A stretch of 64,000 nucleotides of DNA from Herbidospora yilanensis (GTDB lineage Bacteria > Actinomycetota > Actinomycetes > Streptosporangiales > Streptosporangiaceae). Below, piece after piece: positions 35,631-43,768 of this stretch (positions are counted from its first letter, which is position 1; each line of letters opens with the position of its first letter). The stretch is from contig NZ_BBXE01000016.1 in the NCBI RefSeq assembly GCF_001570565.1, positions 124,001-188,000 of the forward strand, given 5' to 3'. The notes below the pieces were generated by a model. The model made no database searches. It worked only from the letters and a program-made list of their open reading frames with translations, and was not told where the DNA came from. The position numbers and the translations under genes were made by a program.

Positions 35631-36082
35631 CACTGCTGGAACCCGCCCTGCCGGTACGCGACGACCTTGGCGAGCGAGCCGACGATCATCGACAGCGCGA
35701 ACCCCAGGTAGATCGTGTTCGCGATCCAGAAGTAGGGCGCCTCGGTCAGCGCGAGCACGAACGCGCCGAGCGCGCCGAGCACCGTGAACGCCTGCCCGAC
35801 GCGGTCGCCGAGCTGGTCGATCTCCCGGTCGCGGACGTCGGTGCGGGTGCTCCGGTCGCCGATCATGCCCGTCACGATGCCGACGACGATCGACACGGTG
35901 ACGGAGATACCCAGTGACCACAGCAGGACGGGTACGTAGTCGACGCCGATCAGTGATCCGTCGCCTTTACGGCTGAGAATCACGACGACGTAACCGCCGT
36001 AAGTGACGAGGGCGACGAGCATGTAAGTCCAGGCCCGTTTCTCAAGCATTGTCATGATTTGAAGGTAAAGCAACTTGTACAT
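35627..36082 (-). CDS. DUF2178-like membrane protein paired with the HTH gene
   Basis: Up to 151 aa; the start could also be the ATG at 36055 or 36049 (MLEKRAW), and no ribosome binding site settles it. Four helices: about 18-38, 50-70, 95-113 and 118-138, with an acidic/basic loop DRSTRTDVRDREIDQLGDRV between helices two and three. First gene of the operon with the HTH regulator and quinone reductase. The membrane protein may sense or tune the regulator, by analogy with similar pairs; unproven. Confidence 0.78.
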   Translation of the reverse strand: MYKLLYLQIMTMLEKRAWTYMLVALVTYGGYVVVILSRKGDGSLIGVDYVPVLLWSLGISVTVSIVVGIVTGMIGDRSTRTDVRDREIDQLGDRVGQAFTVLGALGAFVLALTEAPYFWIANTIYLGFALSMIVGSLAKVVAYRQGGFQQW

Positions 36083-36123
36083 CGTGTCTAGTTTTTTTTA
36101 CATCCCCTTCGAGAGGAAGCGCA

Positions 36124-36744
36124 TTGGCCCAGCTCCCCGACCTGCTCCACCGCACCCTCTTCCGGACGATCTCGATGCTGACCCCCTACGGGCAGTCGCT
36201 CGTCCTCCGTCGCTACTTCGACTGGTGGCACCGCAGCCCCGACCCCTGGCTCCTCGCGTCGAGCCCTTATGAGCAGCGCAAGTACGAGGAGACCCTGAAG
36301 GCGCTGCCCGACCGGAGCTACCGCACGATCATCGACGTGGGGTGCAGCGAGGGCGTCTTCACCGGCATGCTGGCCGCCGCCCGCCCCGGCGCCGAGGTCA
36401 CCGGCGTCGACATCTCCGAGACCGCCCTGACCCGGGCTCGCCGCAACGCGCCGTCGGTGCGCTTTCTCCAGAGTGACCTGTTCTCGCTGACCGGGCACTA
36501 CGACCTCGTCGTCTGCTCGGAGACCCTCTATTACCTCGGCAGCCGGCTGGAGGAGGCGTCGGCGCGGCTCTGCGGGCTGCTCGGGCCGGAGGCCACGCTG
36601 GTCAGCGTGCACCCGTGGCCGGAGGCACGCCGCCTGAACCGGTTCTTCCAGGCCGGCCTCGACCTGGCCGCCGAACGGGTCGTCGAGGACACCGACCGCC
36701 CGTTCGCGATCTCGCTCTACTTCAGCACGGCAGAACGCGGGTGA
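36124..36744 (+). CDS. NodS-like SAM-dependent methyltransferase
   Basis: 206 aa, TTG start with AGAGGAAG upstream. SAM-binding motif I is IIDVGCSEGVFTG, then VTGVDISETAL, FLQSDLFSL and YDLVVCSETLYYLG, the pattern of NodS/class I methyltransferases acting on small molecules. An N-terminal extension (PYEQRKYEETLKALP) is typical. Stands alone between divergent and convergent neighbours; substrate unknown. Confidence 0.85.
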   Translation: MAQLPDLLHRTLFRTISMLTPYGQSLVLRRYFDWWHRSPDPWLLASSPYEQRKYEETLKALPDRSYRTIIDVGCSEGVFTGMLAAARPGAEVTGVDISETALTRARRNAPSVRFLQSDLFSLTGHYDLVVCSETLYYLGSRLEEASARLCGLLGPEATLVSVHPWPEARRLNRFFQAGLDLAAERVVEDTDRPFAISLYFSTAERG

Positions 36745-36763
36745 GCGACCACCTCGATCCGCC

Positions 36764-37177
36764 CTACGCCGGGCGGATCGAGGTGATGATCCTCATCAGG
36801 TCGTCACGAAACGCTCCGCGATTCCGGACGTGGATGATCGACTCCGCGGCGTCGGCGGCCATGAGGGCGTCGTACACCTCCGAGCCCGACGTGCTCCTGG
36901 TCACCACCATGCGGCGGCGGTCGGCCGGGTCGCGCTCCCTGGTGACGTGGCCGGCGCGTTCGAGGCGTTCGAGCACCGGGCCGATGGTCTGCTCCTCGAC
37001 GTAGGTGCGGGCGGCGAGTTCCCGCTGGGCCAGTGGTCCTTCTGCCAGGGTGTGCAGCACCAGGAACCCGGCGTGGGTCAGCCCGTGGCCGGCCAGGACA
37101 TGGTTCCACTCGCGTTCGACCAGCCGGGCGGCGACCAGCAGCAGGCGTCCGGTGGGCCAGGTGGGCAGGTCGTCCAT
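36764..37177 (-). CDS. MarR-family regulator
   Basis: 137 aa from the ATG at 37177, which has GGAGA upstream; an ATG 21 bp earlier lacks one. MarR winged helix: GFLVLHTLAEGPLAQRELAA, YVEEQTIGPVLERLERAGHV, with the wing RERDPADRRRMVV. Divergent from the MMPL pump, with a 16-bp inverted repeat in between, so it probably represses both. Confidence 0.92.
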   Translation of the reverse strand: MDDLPTWPTGRLLLVAARLVEREWNHVLAGHGLTHAGFLVLHTLAEGPLAQRELAARTYVEEQTIGPVLERLERAGHVTRERDPADRRRMVVTRSTSGSEVYDALMAADAAESIIHVRNRGAFRDDLMRIITSIRPA

Positions 37178-37226
37178 AAGAACGATTCTCCGATGCAACC
37201 GCAGCGGTCGGTCCCGCGAAGTTGAT

Positions 37227-37242
37227 GCTAAGGTCCCTTAGC
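37227..37242. promoter_or_regulatory. candidate MarR operator
   Basis: GCTAAGG-TC-CCTTAGC, a perfect 7-bp inverted repeat in the short divergent region between the MarR gene and the MMPL pump, just upstream of the pump's ribosome binding site. Confidence 0.65.
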
Positions 37243-37260
37243 TTTGAAGAGGAGAGCACG

Positions 37261-39207
37261 ATGAAACGGGCGTGGCTGACGTTGGCGGTCTGGCTGGTGT
37301 TGCTGGCCGGAGCCGGGATGTTGAGCGGGAAGCTCGACGAGGTCAGGAACAACGACCCCTCGGCCTATCTGCCGGCGAGCGCCGAGTCGACCCAGGTCGA
37401 GCAGGCCAGGCGGGCCTTCGCCCAGGGCGGCCGGATCCCGGCGATCATCGTCTGGGAGGACAAGGCGGTCGAGGAGGTCCGCGAACGTTTCCCCCGGGCG
37501 GAGGCGGCGGGGAACGTCGTGCGGGCGGTGGTGCCGCTGGAGGGTGGTGACCTGGAGTCGCTGACCGCCGAGGTCGACCGGCTCAGGGAACTCGCCGGGC
37601 CGGACGCCTACGTGACCGGCCCGGCCGGGCAGAGCGCCGACGCCATCGAGGTGTTCGGCTCCATCGACCTGACGCTGCTCATCGCGACCTCGATCGTGGT
37701 CATCGTCGTCCTGCTGCTCACCTACCGGGGCCCGCTGCTCTGGCTCATCCCCTTCTTCTCCGCCGGGGCGGCGCTGGTCAGCGCCCAGGCGGGCGCCTAC
37801 CTGCTGGCGCGCTACGCCGACTTCACCGTCAGCGGGCAGAGCGGCGGCATCCTGCTGGTGCTGGTCTTCGGCATCGCCACCGACTACGCCCTGCTGCTCG
37901 TGGCCCGCTACCGCGAGGAACTCACCCGGCACGAGAACCGGGTCACGGCCATGACCGTGGCCTGGAAGCGGGCCGCGCCCGCCATCGTGGCCAGCGCCGC
38001 CACCGTCGTCGCGGCCCTGCTCTGCCTGCTCGCCGCCGACCAGAGCGCCACCCGCGGCCTCGGGCCGGTCTGCGCGGCCGGGGTGGTCTGCGCGCTGGTC
38101 GCCATGTTGACGCTGCTGCCCGCCCTGCTGGTGCTGGTCCCGCGTGGGGTCTTCTGGCCCCGGATTCCCCGGTACGGCACCGCGGAGGCCTCGGCCGGGA
38201 TCTGGACCCGCATCGGCACGGCGGTCCAACGCCGCCCCCGGCGGACCTGGATCGTCACCACGGTCGTGCTGGCCGGCATGGCCGCGACGCTGAGCGTGAT
38301 CACCATCGGCCCCCTGGCCGACGCCGACACCTACCGGGGCCGCCCCGACTCCGTCATCGGCGCCGAACTGCTCGCCGCGAACTTCCCCGCCACCCAGGAC
38401 GGCTCGCTGGTCGTCATCGCCCCCGCCGCCCAGGCCGCGCAGGTCAGGGCCGCCCTGGACGCCGACCCCGGCGTGTCGTCGGTCGCCGAGCCGGTCGTGG
38501 CCGGCCCGAACGCGCTCATCAACGGCTCGGTCAAGGACCCGGCGGTCGTCGAGCGTCTCCGCGAGATCCCCGGCGCGCAGGTCGGCGGCACCGTCGCCGA
38601 GGCCCTCGACGCCGAACTCGCCTCGGAACACGACGCCCGGCTGATCATCCCGCTCATCCTGGTCGTGATCGTGGTCATCCTCGGCATCCTGCTCCGCGCC
38701 GTGGTCGCGCCGCTGCTGGTCATCGCCACGGTCGTGCTCTCGTTCGCGGCCACGCTGGGGGTGTCGGGCCTGATCTTCACGCACGTCTTCGGGTTCGCCG
38801 CGACGGAAACAGGCGTGCCCCTCCTGGCGTTCGTCTTCCTTGTGGCCGTGGGGGTCGACTACAACATCTTCCTGATCACCCGCGTCCGCGAGGAGACCGC
38901 GGAACACGGCACCAGGAAGGCCGCGCTGATCGCGTTGTCGGCCACCGGCGGGGTCATCACCTCGGCCGGGGTGGTGCTCGCCGCGACCTTCGCCGTCCTG
39001 GGCGTGCTGCCTCTGGTGGTGCTGGCCGAAATCGGATTCATCGTCGCCTTCGGCGTTCTGCTCGACACGTTCGTGGTCAGGTCGGTGCTCCTGACGGCAC
39101 TCACGATCGACGCCGGAGACCGGATCTGGTGGCCTTCGGGGCTCGGGTCAAAGATCGTCGACGATCGCAATCCTTTGCCCTCGAATTCTTCTGCTCCAGC
39201 CAGGTAA
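37261..39207 (+). CDS. MMPL-family transporter controlled by MarR
   Basis: 648 aa from the ATG at 37261, preceded by GAAGAGGAGA. Twelve predicted helices in two blocks. MMPL Asp-Tyr motifs are FGIATDYALLLVARYREE and AVGVDYNIFLITRVREE. The extracellular loops are shorter than in mycobacterial lipid exporters, so a drug or small-lipid exporter is more likely. Not closely similar to the TetR-controlled pump at 17510-19657. The last 107 bp overlap the convergent DUF2809 gene. Confidence 0.93.
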   Translation: MKRAWLTLAVWLVLLAGAGMLSGKLDEVRNNDPSAYLPASAESTQVEQARRAFAQGGRIPAIIVWEDKAVEEVRERFPRAEAAGNVVRAVVPLEGGDLESLTAEVDRLRELAGPDAYVTGPAGQSADAIEVFGSIDLTLLIATSIVVIVVLLLTYRGPLLWLIPFFSAGAALVSAQAGAYLLARYADFTVSGQSGGILLVLVFGIATDYALLLVARYREELTRHENRVTAMTVAWKRAAPAIVASAATVVAALLCLLAADQSATRGLGPVCAAGVVCALVAMLTLLPALLVLVPRGVFWPRIPRYGTAEASAGIWTRIGTAVQRRPRRTWIVTTVVLAGMAATLSVITIGPLADADTYRGRPDSVIGAELLAANFPATQDGSLVVIAPAAQAAQVRAALDADPGVSSVAEPVVAGPNALINGSVKDPAVVERLREIPGAQVGGTVAEALDAELASEHDARLIIPLILVVIVVILGILLRAVVAPLLVIATVVLSFAATLGVSGLIFTHVFGFAATETGVPLLAFVFLVAVGVDYNIFLITRVREETAEHGTRKAALIALSATGGVITSAGVVLAATFAVLGVLPLVVLAEIGFIVAFGVLLDTFVVRSVLLTALTIDAGDRIWWPSGLGSKIVDDRNPLPSNSSAPAR

Positions 39208-39559
39208 AAAATCCGGCCGCCGCGAGGGCGCCGACGACGTACCAAAGAAGATCAGGAAAATTGAAGGTGGTTCCGAAAACCACTGCGGACACGGGGAATC
39301 GGGCCGCGAGTTCCGCGAGAAGGGGGGTGAGCTGCGTGAACTCGACGGCCCAGCAGAAGATCACCGAGGCTCCAGCGGCGACAAAAGGTCGTGTCCGCGG
39401 GAACCATGCAAGGGCAAAAGTGGTTATAAAGGATGAGTACAACGAAGTGCCGCAGTATTTGGCGAAAGGTCCCTCGAAGACCGCCCGAACGGCAAGACCG
39501 GAAGCGACGATCACGAGGGACGCGGCCACCGCCGCGAGTCGCCTGGCTTTGATCGACAA
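39101..39559 (-). CDS. DUF2809 membrane protein
   Basis: 152 aa with four helices. The family pattern is seen in FEGPFAKYCGTSLYSSFITT, CWAVEFTQL and FNFPDLLWYVVGALAAAG. The C-terminal 35 residues are basic and overlap, on the opposite strand, the end of the MMPL gene. Such a long antisense overlap is unusual; a start further upstream is not needed. Function unknown. Confidence 0.82.
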   Translation of the reverse strand: MSIKARRLAAVAASLVIVASGLAVRAVFEGPFAKYCGTSLYSSFITTFALAWFPRTRPFVAAGASVIFCWAVEFTQLTPLLAELAARFPVSAVVFGTTFNFPDLLWYVVGALAAAGFFTWLEQKNSRAKDCDRRRSLTRAPKATRSGLRRRS

Positions 39560-39744
39560 GAGAGTTGAACCTTTACGACCTGAAGGTCATCCGTCAGCAC
39601 GATTGAAGCGATAAGTCCGTGGGCCGCATGTCAGCCCGGAGAAGCATCCCGAACCCGCAAAAAGACGAGGAATCTGTCGGTCGCGGTTGAGATGATGAAG
39701 GGGTGCACGTCCGAGTCGGTCCGACCTACAGCTAAAGGATCGTG

Positions 39745-39843
39745 ATGAGGATGAAGCAGATCCGCATCCGGCCGAAGCCGCCGAAGGCGCCCAGGCCGAG
39801 CCTCGACCTTCGTACTCCGTCAGGTCGTCTCCTGCCCTACTGA
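39745..39843 (+). CDS. candidate 32-aa basic peptide ORF
   Basis: MRMKQIRIRPKPP then KAPRPSLDLRTPSGRLLPY. The start ATG at 39745 (or the GTG just before it) has AAAGGA 8 bp upstream. The N-terminal half is strongly basic with G/C-ending codons; the C-terminus is Leu-Leu-Pro-Tyr. It lies 47 bp before the DUF5999 gene on the same strand. Too short for most gene callers. It may be a real small protein, a leader peptide or a modified-peptide precursor; no modifying enzyme other than the convergent methyltransferase is adjacent. Confidence 0.45.
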   Translation: MRMKQIRIRPKPPKAPRPSLDLRTPSGRLLPY

Positions 39844-39890
39844 GCCAGATCGAACAACAAGCCGCACCACCTGGGGAGAAGGTGCCCATC

Positions 39891-40088
39891 ATGTGTCAGC
39901 ACCAGCCGCACTGTCCGTCCGCTTACGCATCAGACCGTTCGTCCGCCCACGTCGTGGCGGCCCACCCCGAACAGGGCTGGAGCCTGCTGTGCAATGGCGT
40001 CGTGCTGTTCGAGGACACCGGTCTGCTGATGCCCGACTGCACGGTCGCGACCCCGCACCGCGCACCCGAGCACCTGGTCATGGCCTAG
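39891..40088 (+). CDS. DUF5999 family small protein
   Basis: 65 aa. Starts MCQHQPHCPSAYASDR and contains HPEQGWSLLCNGVVLFEDTG, the hallmark of this actinomycete family. The ATG at 39891 has GGGGAGAAGG upstream. Three Cys and several His suggest metal or redox chemistry, but the function is unknown. Its stop overlaps the convergent methyltransferase gene by 4 bp. Confidence 0.9.
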   Translation: MCQHQPHCPSAYASDRSSAHVVAAHPEQGWSLLCNGVVLFEDTGLLMPDCTVATPHRAPEHLVMA

Positions 40089-40897
40089 CGCACCCGCGCG
40101 ACCACTCCGAGCACGCTGTGTTTGGTGAAGTCGACCGGAACGTCCCACGGAACGTCGGGGCGCCAGGCCTCGCTGGGCACGATTCCGGGTTCGACGACCT
40201 CCATACCCTCGAAGTAACTCGCGATCTGGGCCCGGGTGCGTGCGGTCAGGCCGCCGGGAGCGGTCTTCGCGTAGATCTCCTGCACCGACTCGAGTTTGTC
40301 GTCGCCGATCTCGCCGGCGAAGGCGTGGGTCAGCACCACGTAGCTGCCGGGCGCGAGCTTCGACCGGATCTCCGTCATGATCGCCATGGCCTCGTCGTCG
40401 TCGTGGACGAAGTGCAGGATCGACAACAACAACACGGCCACCGGCCGGCTGAAATCGATGAACTCCGTCACCTCGGGGTCGGCCAGCAGGGCCTCCGGTT
40501 TGCGCAGATCCCCGTTCGCGACCCGGGTGTTCGGGTTGTCCTCGAGCAGCGCCCGGCCGTGCACCAGCACGATGGGGTCGTTGTCGACGTAGACGACCTT
40601 CGCCTCGGGATTGACGCGCTGCGCCACCTGGTGGGTGTTGTCCTGGGTGGGCAGACCGCTGCCGATGTCGACGAACTGATCGACGCCCTCACCGGCGAGC
40701 AGTGAGACCGTCCTGGTGAGGAAGGCCCGGTTCTCCCGGCACATCTCCCGAGCGTCGGGCACGAACTCCAATAACTTCTCGGCCGCCGCGCGGTCGGACG
40801 CGAAGTTGTCCTTGCCGCCGAGCCAGTAGTCGTAGATCCGGGCCACGCTCGGAACCGACGGGTCGATTCCGGCAGGGGCCCGCTCCTCGGAAGTCAC
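40085..40897 (-). CDS. SAM-dependent methyltransferase, PF04672 type
   Basis: 270 aa from the GTG at 40897 with AAGGAG upstream. The family signature is PSVARIYDYWLGGKDNFASD near residue 20. SAM motifs are QFVDIGSGLPTQ and VVYVDNDPIVLVHG. This family is greatly expanded in actinomycetes, often near secondary metabolism or regulators; substrates are mostly unknown. Confidence 0.92.
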   Translation of the reverse strand: MTSEERAPAGIDPSVPSVARIYDYWLGGKDNFASDRAAAEKLLEFVPDAREMCRENRAFLTRTVSLLAGEGVDQFVDIGSGLPTQDNTHQVAQRVNPEAKVVYVDNDPIVLVHGRALLEDNPNTRVANGDLRKPEALLADPEVTEFIDFSRPVAVLLLSILHFVHDDDEAMAIMTEIRSKLAPGSYVVLTHAFAGEIGDDKLESVQEIYAKTAPGGLTARTRAQIASYFEGMEVVEPGIVPSEAWRPDVPWDVPVDFTKHSVLGVVARVR

Positions 40898-40999
40898 GTC
40901 GTTCTCCTTCGCGCCTGGAGCCTCGGTTCTAACGGATGGTATGGGACGAGACTCACCGGCGCGGATCATGACTCGACTTTTCTGAATTTGTGGCTTAGA

Positions 41000-41314
41000 T
41001 CACATATCCCGTTCCACCCGCATCGCCGCCTCCTCGGCCGAGTAACGCCCGCCGTCCTCTCCGGCGTCATCGCCGACCAATTCGTTGTCCACGTCCTCAC
41101 GTGCGCCTTCGTCGGGGTCGACGAGCCGCCCGGCCCCCTCGCGCTCCTCGCGGGCGTGGTGGAGATGGGCCTCGGGCTCCTCGGCCGCCAGCCGCCGGTC
41201 GAGGGAGTCGTCGTCGGGGTCGTCGTCGAGGCCGATCGGGTGATCGGTGTCTTCGACCAGGTCCTCCGCGTCGAGATCCACATCCTGAATGCGCTGGTCA
41301 TCGGGTTCTGTCAT
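41000..41314 (-). CDS. DUF5709 acidic protein
   Basis: 104 aa, extremely acidic (Asp/Glu about one third), no membrane segment, probably disordered. Ends with YSAEEAAMRVERDM, the conserved C-terminal motif of this actinobacterial family. Function unknown; often annotated as stress-related small proteins. Confidence 0.82.
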   Translation of the reverse strand: MTEPDDQRIQDVDLDAEDLVEDTDHPIGLDDDPDDDSLDRRLAAEEPEAHLHHAREEREGAGRLVDPDEGAREDVDNELVGDDAGEDGGRYSAEEAAMRVERDM

Positions 41315-41442
41315 GGTGTTCGCCCCCTTCCAGTCAGGGGTTGCCCTGGACGATAGCCGCGAAACGGCATGTTTGGCGCGGTCCGGCCGGGCAGTAGGAG
41401 GAGTGCCACAACCGCAACCCCCACAAAGGAGAGCGAAGGCGT

Positions 41443-41793
41443 ATGCAGCCGAACGACAACCTCTGGACCTACCGTCAGGGCGTACAGGATCCCACCAGGA
41501 CCCTGGACGTGACCGGATTCACGGTCGAGGCGACAGACGGAAAGATCGGCTCAGTGGACGAGTCGAACTATGAGGTGGGCGAGAGCTACCTCGTCGTCGA
41601 CACCGGTCCGTGGATCTTCGGTAAGAAGGTCGTCCTGCCTGCCGGCACGGTCACCGAGATCGATCCGCAGGAGCAGAAGGTCTTCGTCGCGCGTACGAAG
41701 GAAGAGATCAAGGACGCTCCCGAGTACGACGAGACGACCTTCAAGGACCCGCTCTACCGAGACCAGCTCGGCGGTTACTACAACCGCTTCTGA
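41443..41793 (+). CDS. PRC-barrel domain protein
   Basis: 116 aa. PRC-barrel beta fold at residues 20-85 (DVTGFTVEATDGKIGSVDES, YLVVDTGPWIFGKKVVLPAG), followed by a tail rich in Asp and Tyr (DPLYRDQLGGYYNRF). Such stand-alone PRC-barrel proteins occur in actinobacterial stress clusters. A strong terminator follows. Confidence 0.9.
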   Translation: MQPNDNLWTYRQGVQDPTRTLDVTGFTVEATDGKIGSVDESNYEVGESYLVVDTGPWIFGKKVVLPAGTVTEIDPQEQKVFVARTKEEIKDAPEYDETTFKDPLYRDQLGGYYNRF

Positions 41794-41813
41794 CGGGTAG
41801 TCCACAACCAACC

Positions 41814-41852
41814 GCGGGCCGTCCCCCTTCCGGGGGACGGCCCGCTTGTTTT
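41814..41852 (+). terminator. intrinsic terminator after the PRC-barrel gene
   Basis: A perfect 14-bp stem GCGGGCCGTCCCCC / GGGGGACGGCCCGC with loop TTCC, followed by TTGTTTT. Confidence 0.95.
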
Positions 41853-41863
41853 AACATCGACAT

Positions 41864-42253
41864 ATGAATAATCGTTCAAATGTCGCAGTGGCGATCGCCC
41901 CCGACGCGTGCGTCGACGCCGAGCGGGTGGCCCACGTCCGTTCCGTGATGCCCGACGACGGCCTGGTCGGCGACCTTTCCGAGGTGTTCGGGCTGCTCTC
42001 CGATCCCGGGCGGCTCCGGCTGCTGGCCGCCCTGCTCGAAGGCGGCGAGATGTGCGTGTGCGACCTGGCGGCGGCCACCGGGCAGAGCATGTCGGCGGCC
42101 TCCCACGCACTGCGGCTGTTGCGCAGCCACCGGGTGGTGAAGGTGCGGCGGGCCGGCCGGATGGCCTACTACCAACTGGCCGACTCCCACGTGCGGCTGC
42201 TGTTCGACCTGGCCATCACCCACATGCGACACGATGGGAAGACAAGTGAGTGA
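41864..42253 (+). CDS. ArsR/SmtB-family metal-responsive repressor
   Basis: Up to 129 aa. HTH: VFGLLSDPGRLRLLAALLEGG, CVCDLAAATGQSMSAASHAL, RLLRSHRVVKVRRAGRMAYY. The CVCD in helix alpha-3 is the classic metal-binding site; the C-terminal His residues (HVRLLFDLAITHMRH) match the alpha-5 zinc site. Controls the zinc exporter that follows, overlapping it by 8 bp. The start may be a GTG downstream, since the ATG sits in the operator. Confidence 0.92.
   Translation: MNNRSNVAVAIAPDACVDAERVAHVRSVMPDDGLVGDLSEVFGLLSDPGRLRLLAALLEGGEMCVCDLAAATGQSMSAASHALRLLRSHRVVKVRRAGRMAYYQLADSHVRLLFDLAITHMRHDGKTSE
41865..41878. promoter_or_regulatory. ArsR/SmtB-type operator overlapping the ArsR start
   Basis: TGAA-N6-TTCA, the core of metal-sensing ArsR operators, overlaps the first codons of the frame below. 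Either the mRNA is leaderless or translation begins at a later GTG. Confidence 0.6.
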
Positions 42254-43187
42254 TCACGGGCACGGCCACGCCGTCTCGCAGGACGCCGACCGGCGTTACC
42301 TGAGCGCGGCGCTGGCGCTCATCGTCGCCTTCATGGCCGTCGAGGTGGTGATCGGCTTCGTCGCCGGATCGCTGGCCCTGATCACCGACGCCGGTCACAT
42401 GCTGACCGACGCCTTCGCCATCTTCTTCGCCCTGGTCGCCATGCGGATCGCCGCCCGCCCGCCGCGCGGCGGCTTCACCTACGGCCTGAAGCGCGCCGAG
42501 ATCATCTCGGCGCAGCTCAACGGCATCACCCTGCTGCTGCTCGCCGCCTTCTTCGTGTACGAAGGCGTGCGGCGGCTCATCTTCCCTCCCGAGGTCGAGG
42601 GCCTCTTCGTCGTCTTCACGGGCCTCGCGGGCATCGTGATCAACCTGATCGCGACCTGGCTGCTGCGCCGGGCCGACCGGTCGCGCCTCAACGTCGAAGG
42701 CGCCTACCAGCACATCCTCAACGACCTGTTCGCCTTCATCGCGACCACGATCGCCGGTCTCGTCGTCTACTACACCGGCTGGACCCGCGCCGACGCCGTG
42801 GCCGCCCTGGTCGTCGCCCTGCTGATGGTCAAGGCGGGGTGGGGGCTCGTGCGCGACGCCGGCCGGGTCTTCATGGAGGCCGCCCCCGTGGGCCTCAACC
42901 CCGCCGAGACCGGGCGCCGGCTGGCCGGCATCCCCGACGTCGTCGAGGTGCACGACCTGCACATCTGGGAGGTCACCTCCGGCTACGCCGCCCTCTCGGC
43001 GCACATCCTCGTCAACCCCGGCGCCGACTGCCACGCCGCCCGGCTGGCGGCCGAGAAGCTGGTCCATGACGCGTACGGGATCGAGCACACCACCCTCCAG
43101 GTCGACCACGCCCACCCCGACGTGCTCTCCATCGGCGACGGCCACTGCGCCGACCCCCACGGACCCGTCCACCGGCGTGAAGAATGA
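42246..43187 (+). CDS. CDF-family zinc/cation efflux protein (CzcD/ZitB-like)
   Basis: 313 aa, GTG start (VSDHGHGHAVSQ). Six helices; the transport-site residues are in ITDAGHMLTDAF (helix 2) and HILNDLFAF (helix 5). A His-rich N-terminus and a cytoplasmic metal-binding domain (HDLHIWEVTSGYAALSAHIL) complete the family layout. Exports Zn or Co/Cd in exchange for protons. Operon with the ArsR sensor and the following methyltransferase. Confidence 0.95.
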   Translation: MSDHGHGHAVSQDADRRYLSAALALIVAFMAVEVVIGFVAGSLALITDAGHMLTDAFAIFFALVAMRIAARPPRGGFTYGLKRAEIISAQLNGITLLLLAAFFVYEGVRRLIFPPEVEGLFVVFTGLAGIVINLIATWLLRRADRSRLNVEGAYQHILNDLFAFIATTIAGLVVYYTGWTRADAVAALVVALLMVKAGWGLVRDAGRVFMEAAPVGLNPAETGRRLAGIPDVVEVHDLHIWEVTSGYAALSAHILVNPGADCHAARLAAEKLVHDAYGIEHTTLQVDHAHPDVLSIGDGHCADPHGPVHRREE

Positions 43188-43768
43188 GCCTCCCCGCGTT
43201 GGTGATCTACGGCCTGGGCCTGGCCCTGGCCTTCGGTCATCGGAGCTGGGCCCAGTGGCGGGCCACCGGGAGCACCGGCTTCGTCGGCATCCGAGAGCCG
43301 GTCCTCAGCCTCGGCTGGTGGGGCGGGATGCTCTTCGTCCTGAGCATCGCGCTCACGGTGGCCGCGCCGATCCTGGAACTGGCCGGGATCACCCCGGCGA
43401 CGGTCGAGCCTATGGCCGTCGGGCTCGTGTTCGCGGTCGCCGGGCTGATCCTGACCCTGGCCGCGCAGAACGCCATGGGCGCCTCATGGCGCGTCGGCGT
43501 CGACGCGGACGAACGCACCGACCTGGTGACCACCGGCGTCTTCGGGCTGGTGCGGAACCCGATCTTCACCGCGATGGTCGTCGCCCTGATCGGGCTCCCC
43601 TTCCTGGTGCCGACCTGGGTGTCGCTCGCCGCTCTCCTGTCGCTGGTCGCGGCGGTCGAGATCCAGGTCCGGGTGGTCGAGGAGCCCTACCTCGCCCGGG
43701 TCCACGGGGCGGCGTTCACCACCTACATGGCCCGGACGGGCCGGTTCGTCCCGAAGATGCGGCCCTAG
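43184..43768 (+). CDS. ICMT/PEMT-like integral membrane methyltransferase
   Basis: 194 aa, overlapping the CDF gene by 4 bp. Five hydrophobic helices, then the ICMT signature LVTTGVFGLVRNPIFTAMV and the C-terminal VEEPYLARVHGAAFTTYMAR with the RFVP end. Family members methylate isoprenylcysteine or phospholipids; in bacteria the substrate is usually unknown. Its coupling to zinc efflux is odd but common in actinomycetes. Confidence 0.88.
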   Translation: MSLPALVIYGLGLALAFGHRSWAQWRATGSTGFVGIREPVLSLGWWGGMLFVLSIALTVAAPILELAGITPATVEPMAVGLVFAVAGLILTLAAQNAMGASWRVGVDADERTDLVTTGVFGLVRNPIFTAMVVALIGLPFLVPTWVSLAALLSLVAAVEIQVRVVEEPYLARVHGAAFTTYMARTGRFVPKMRP

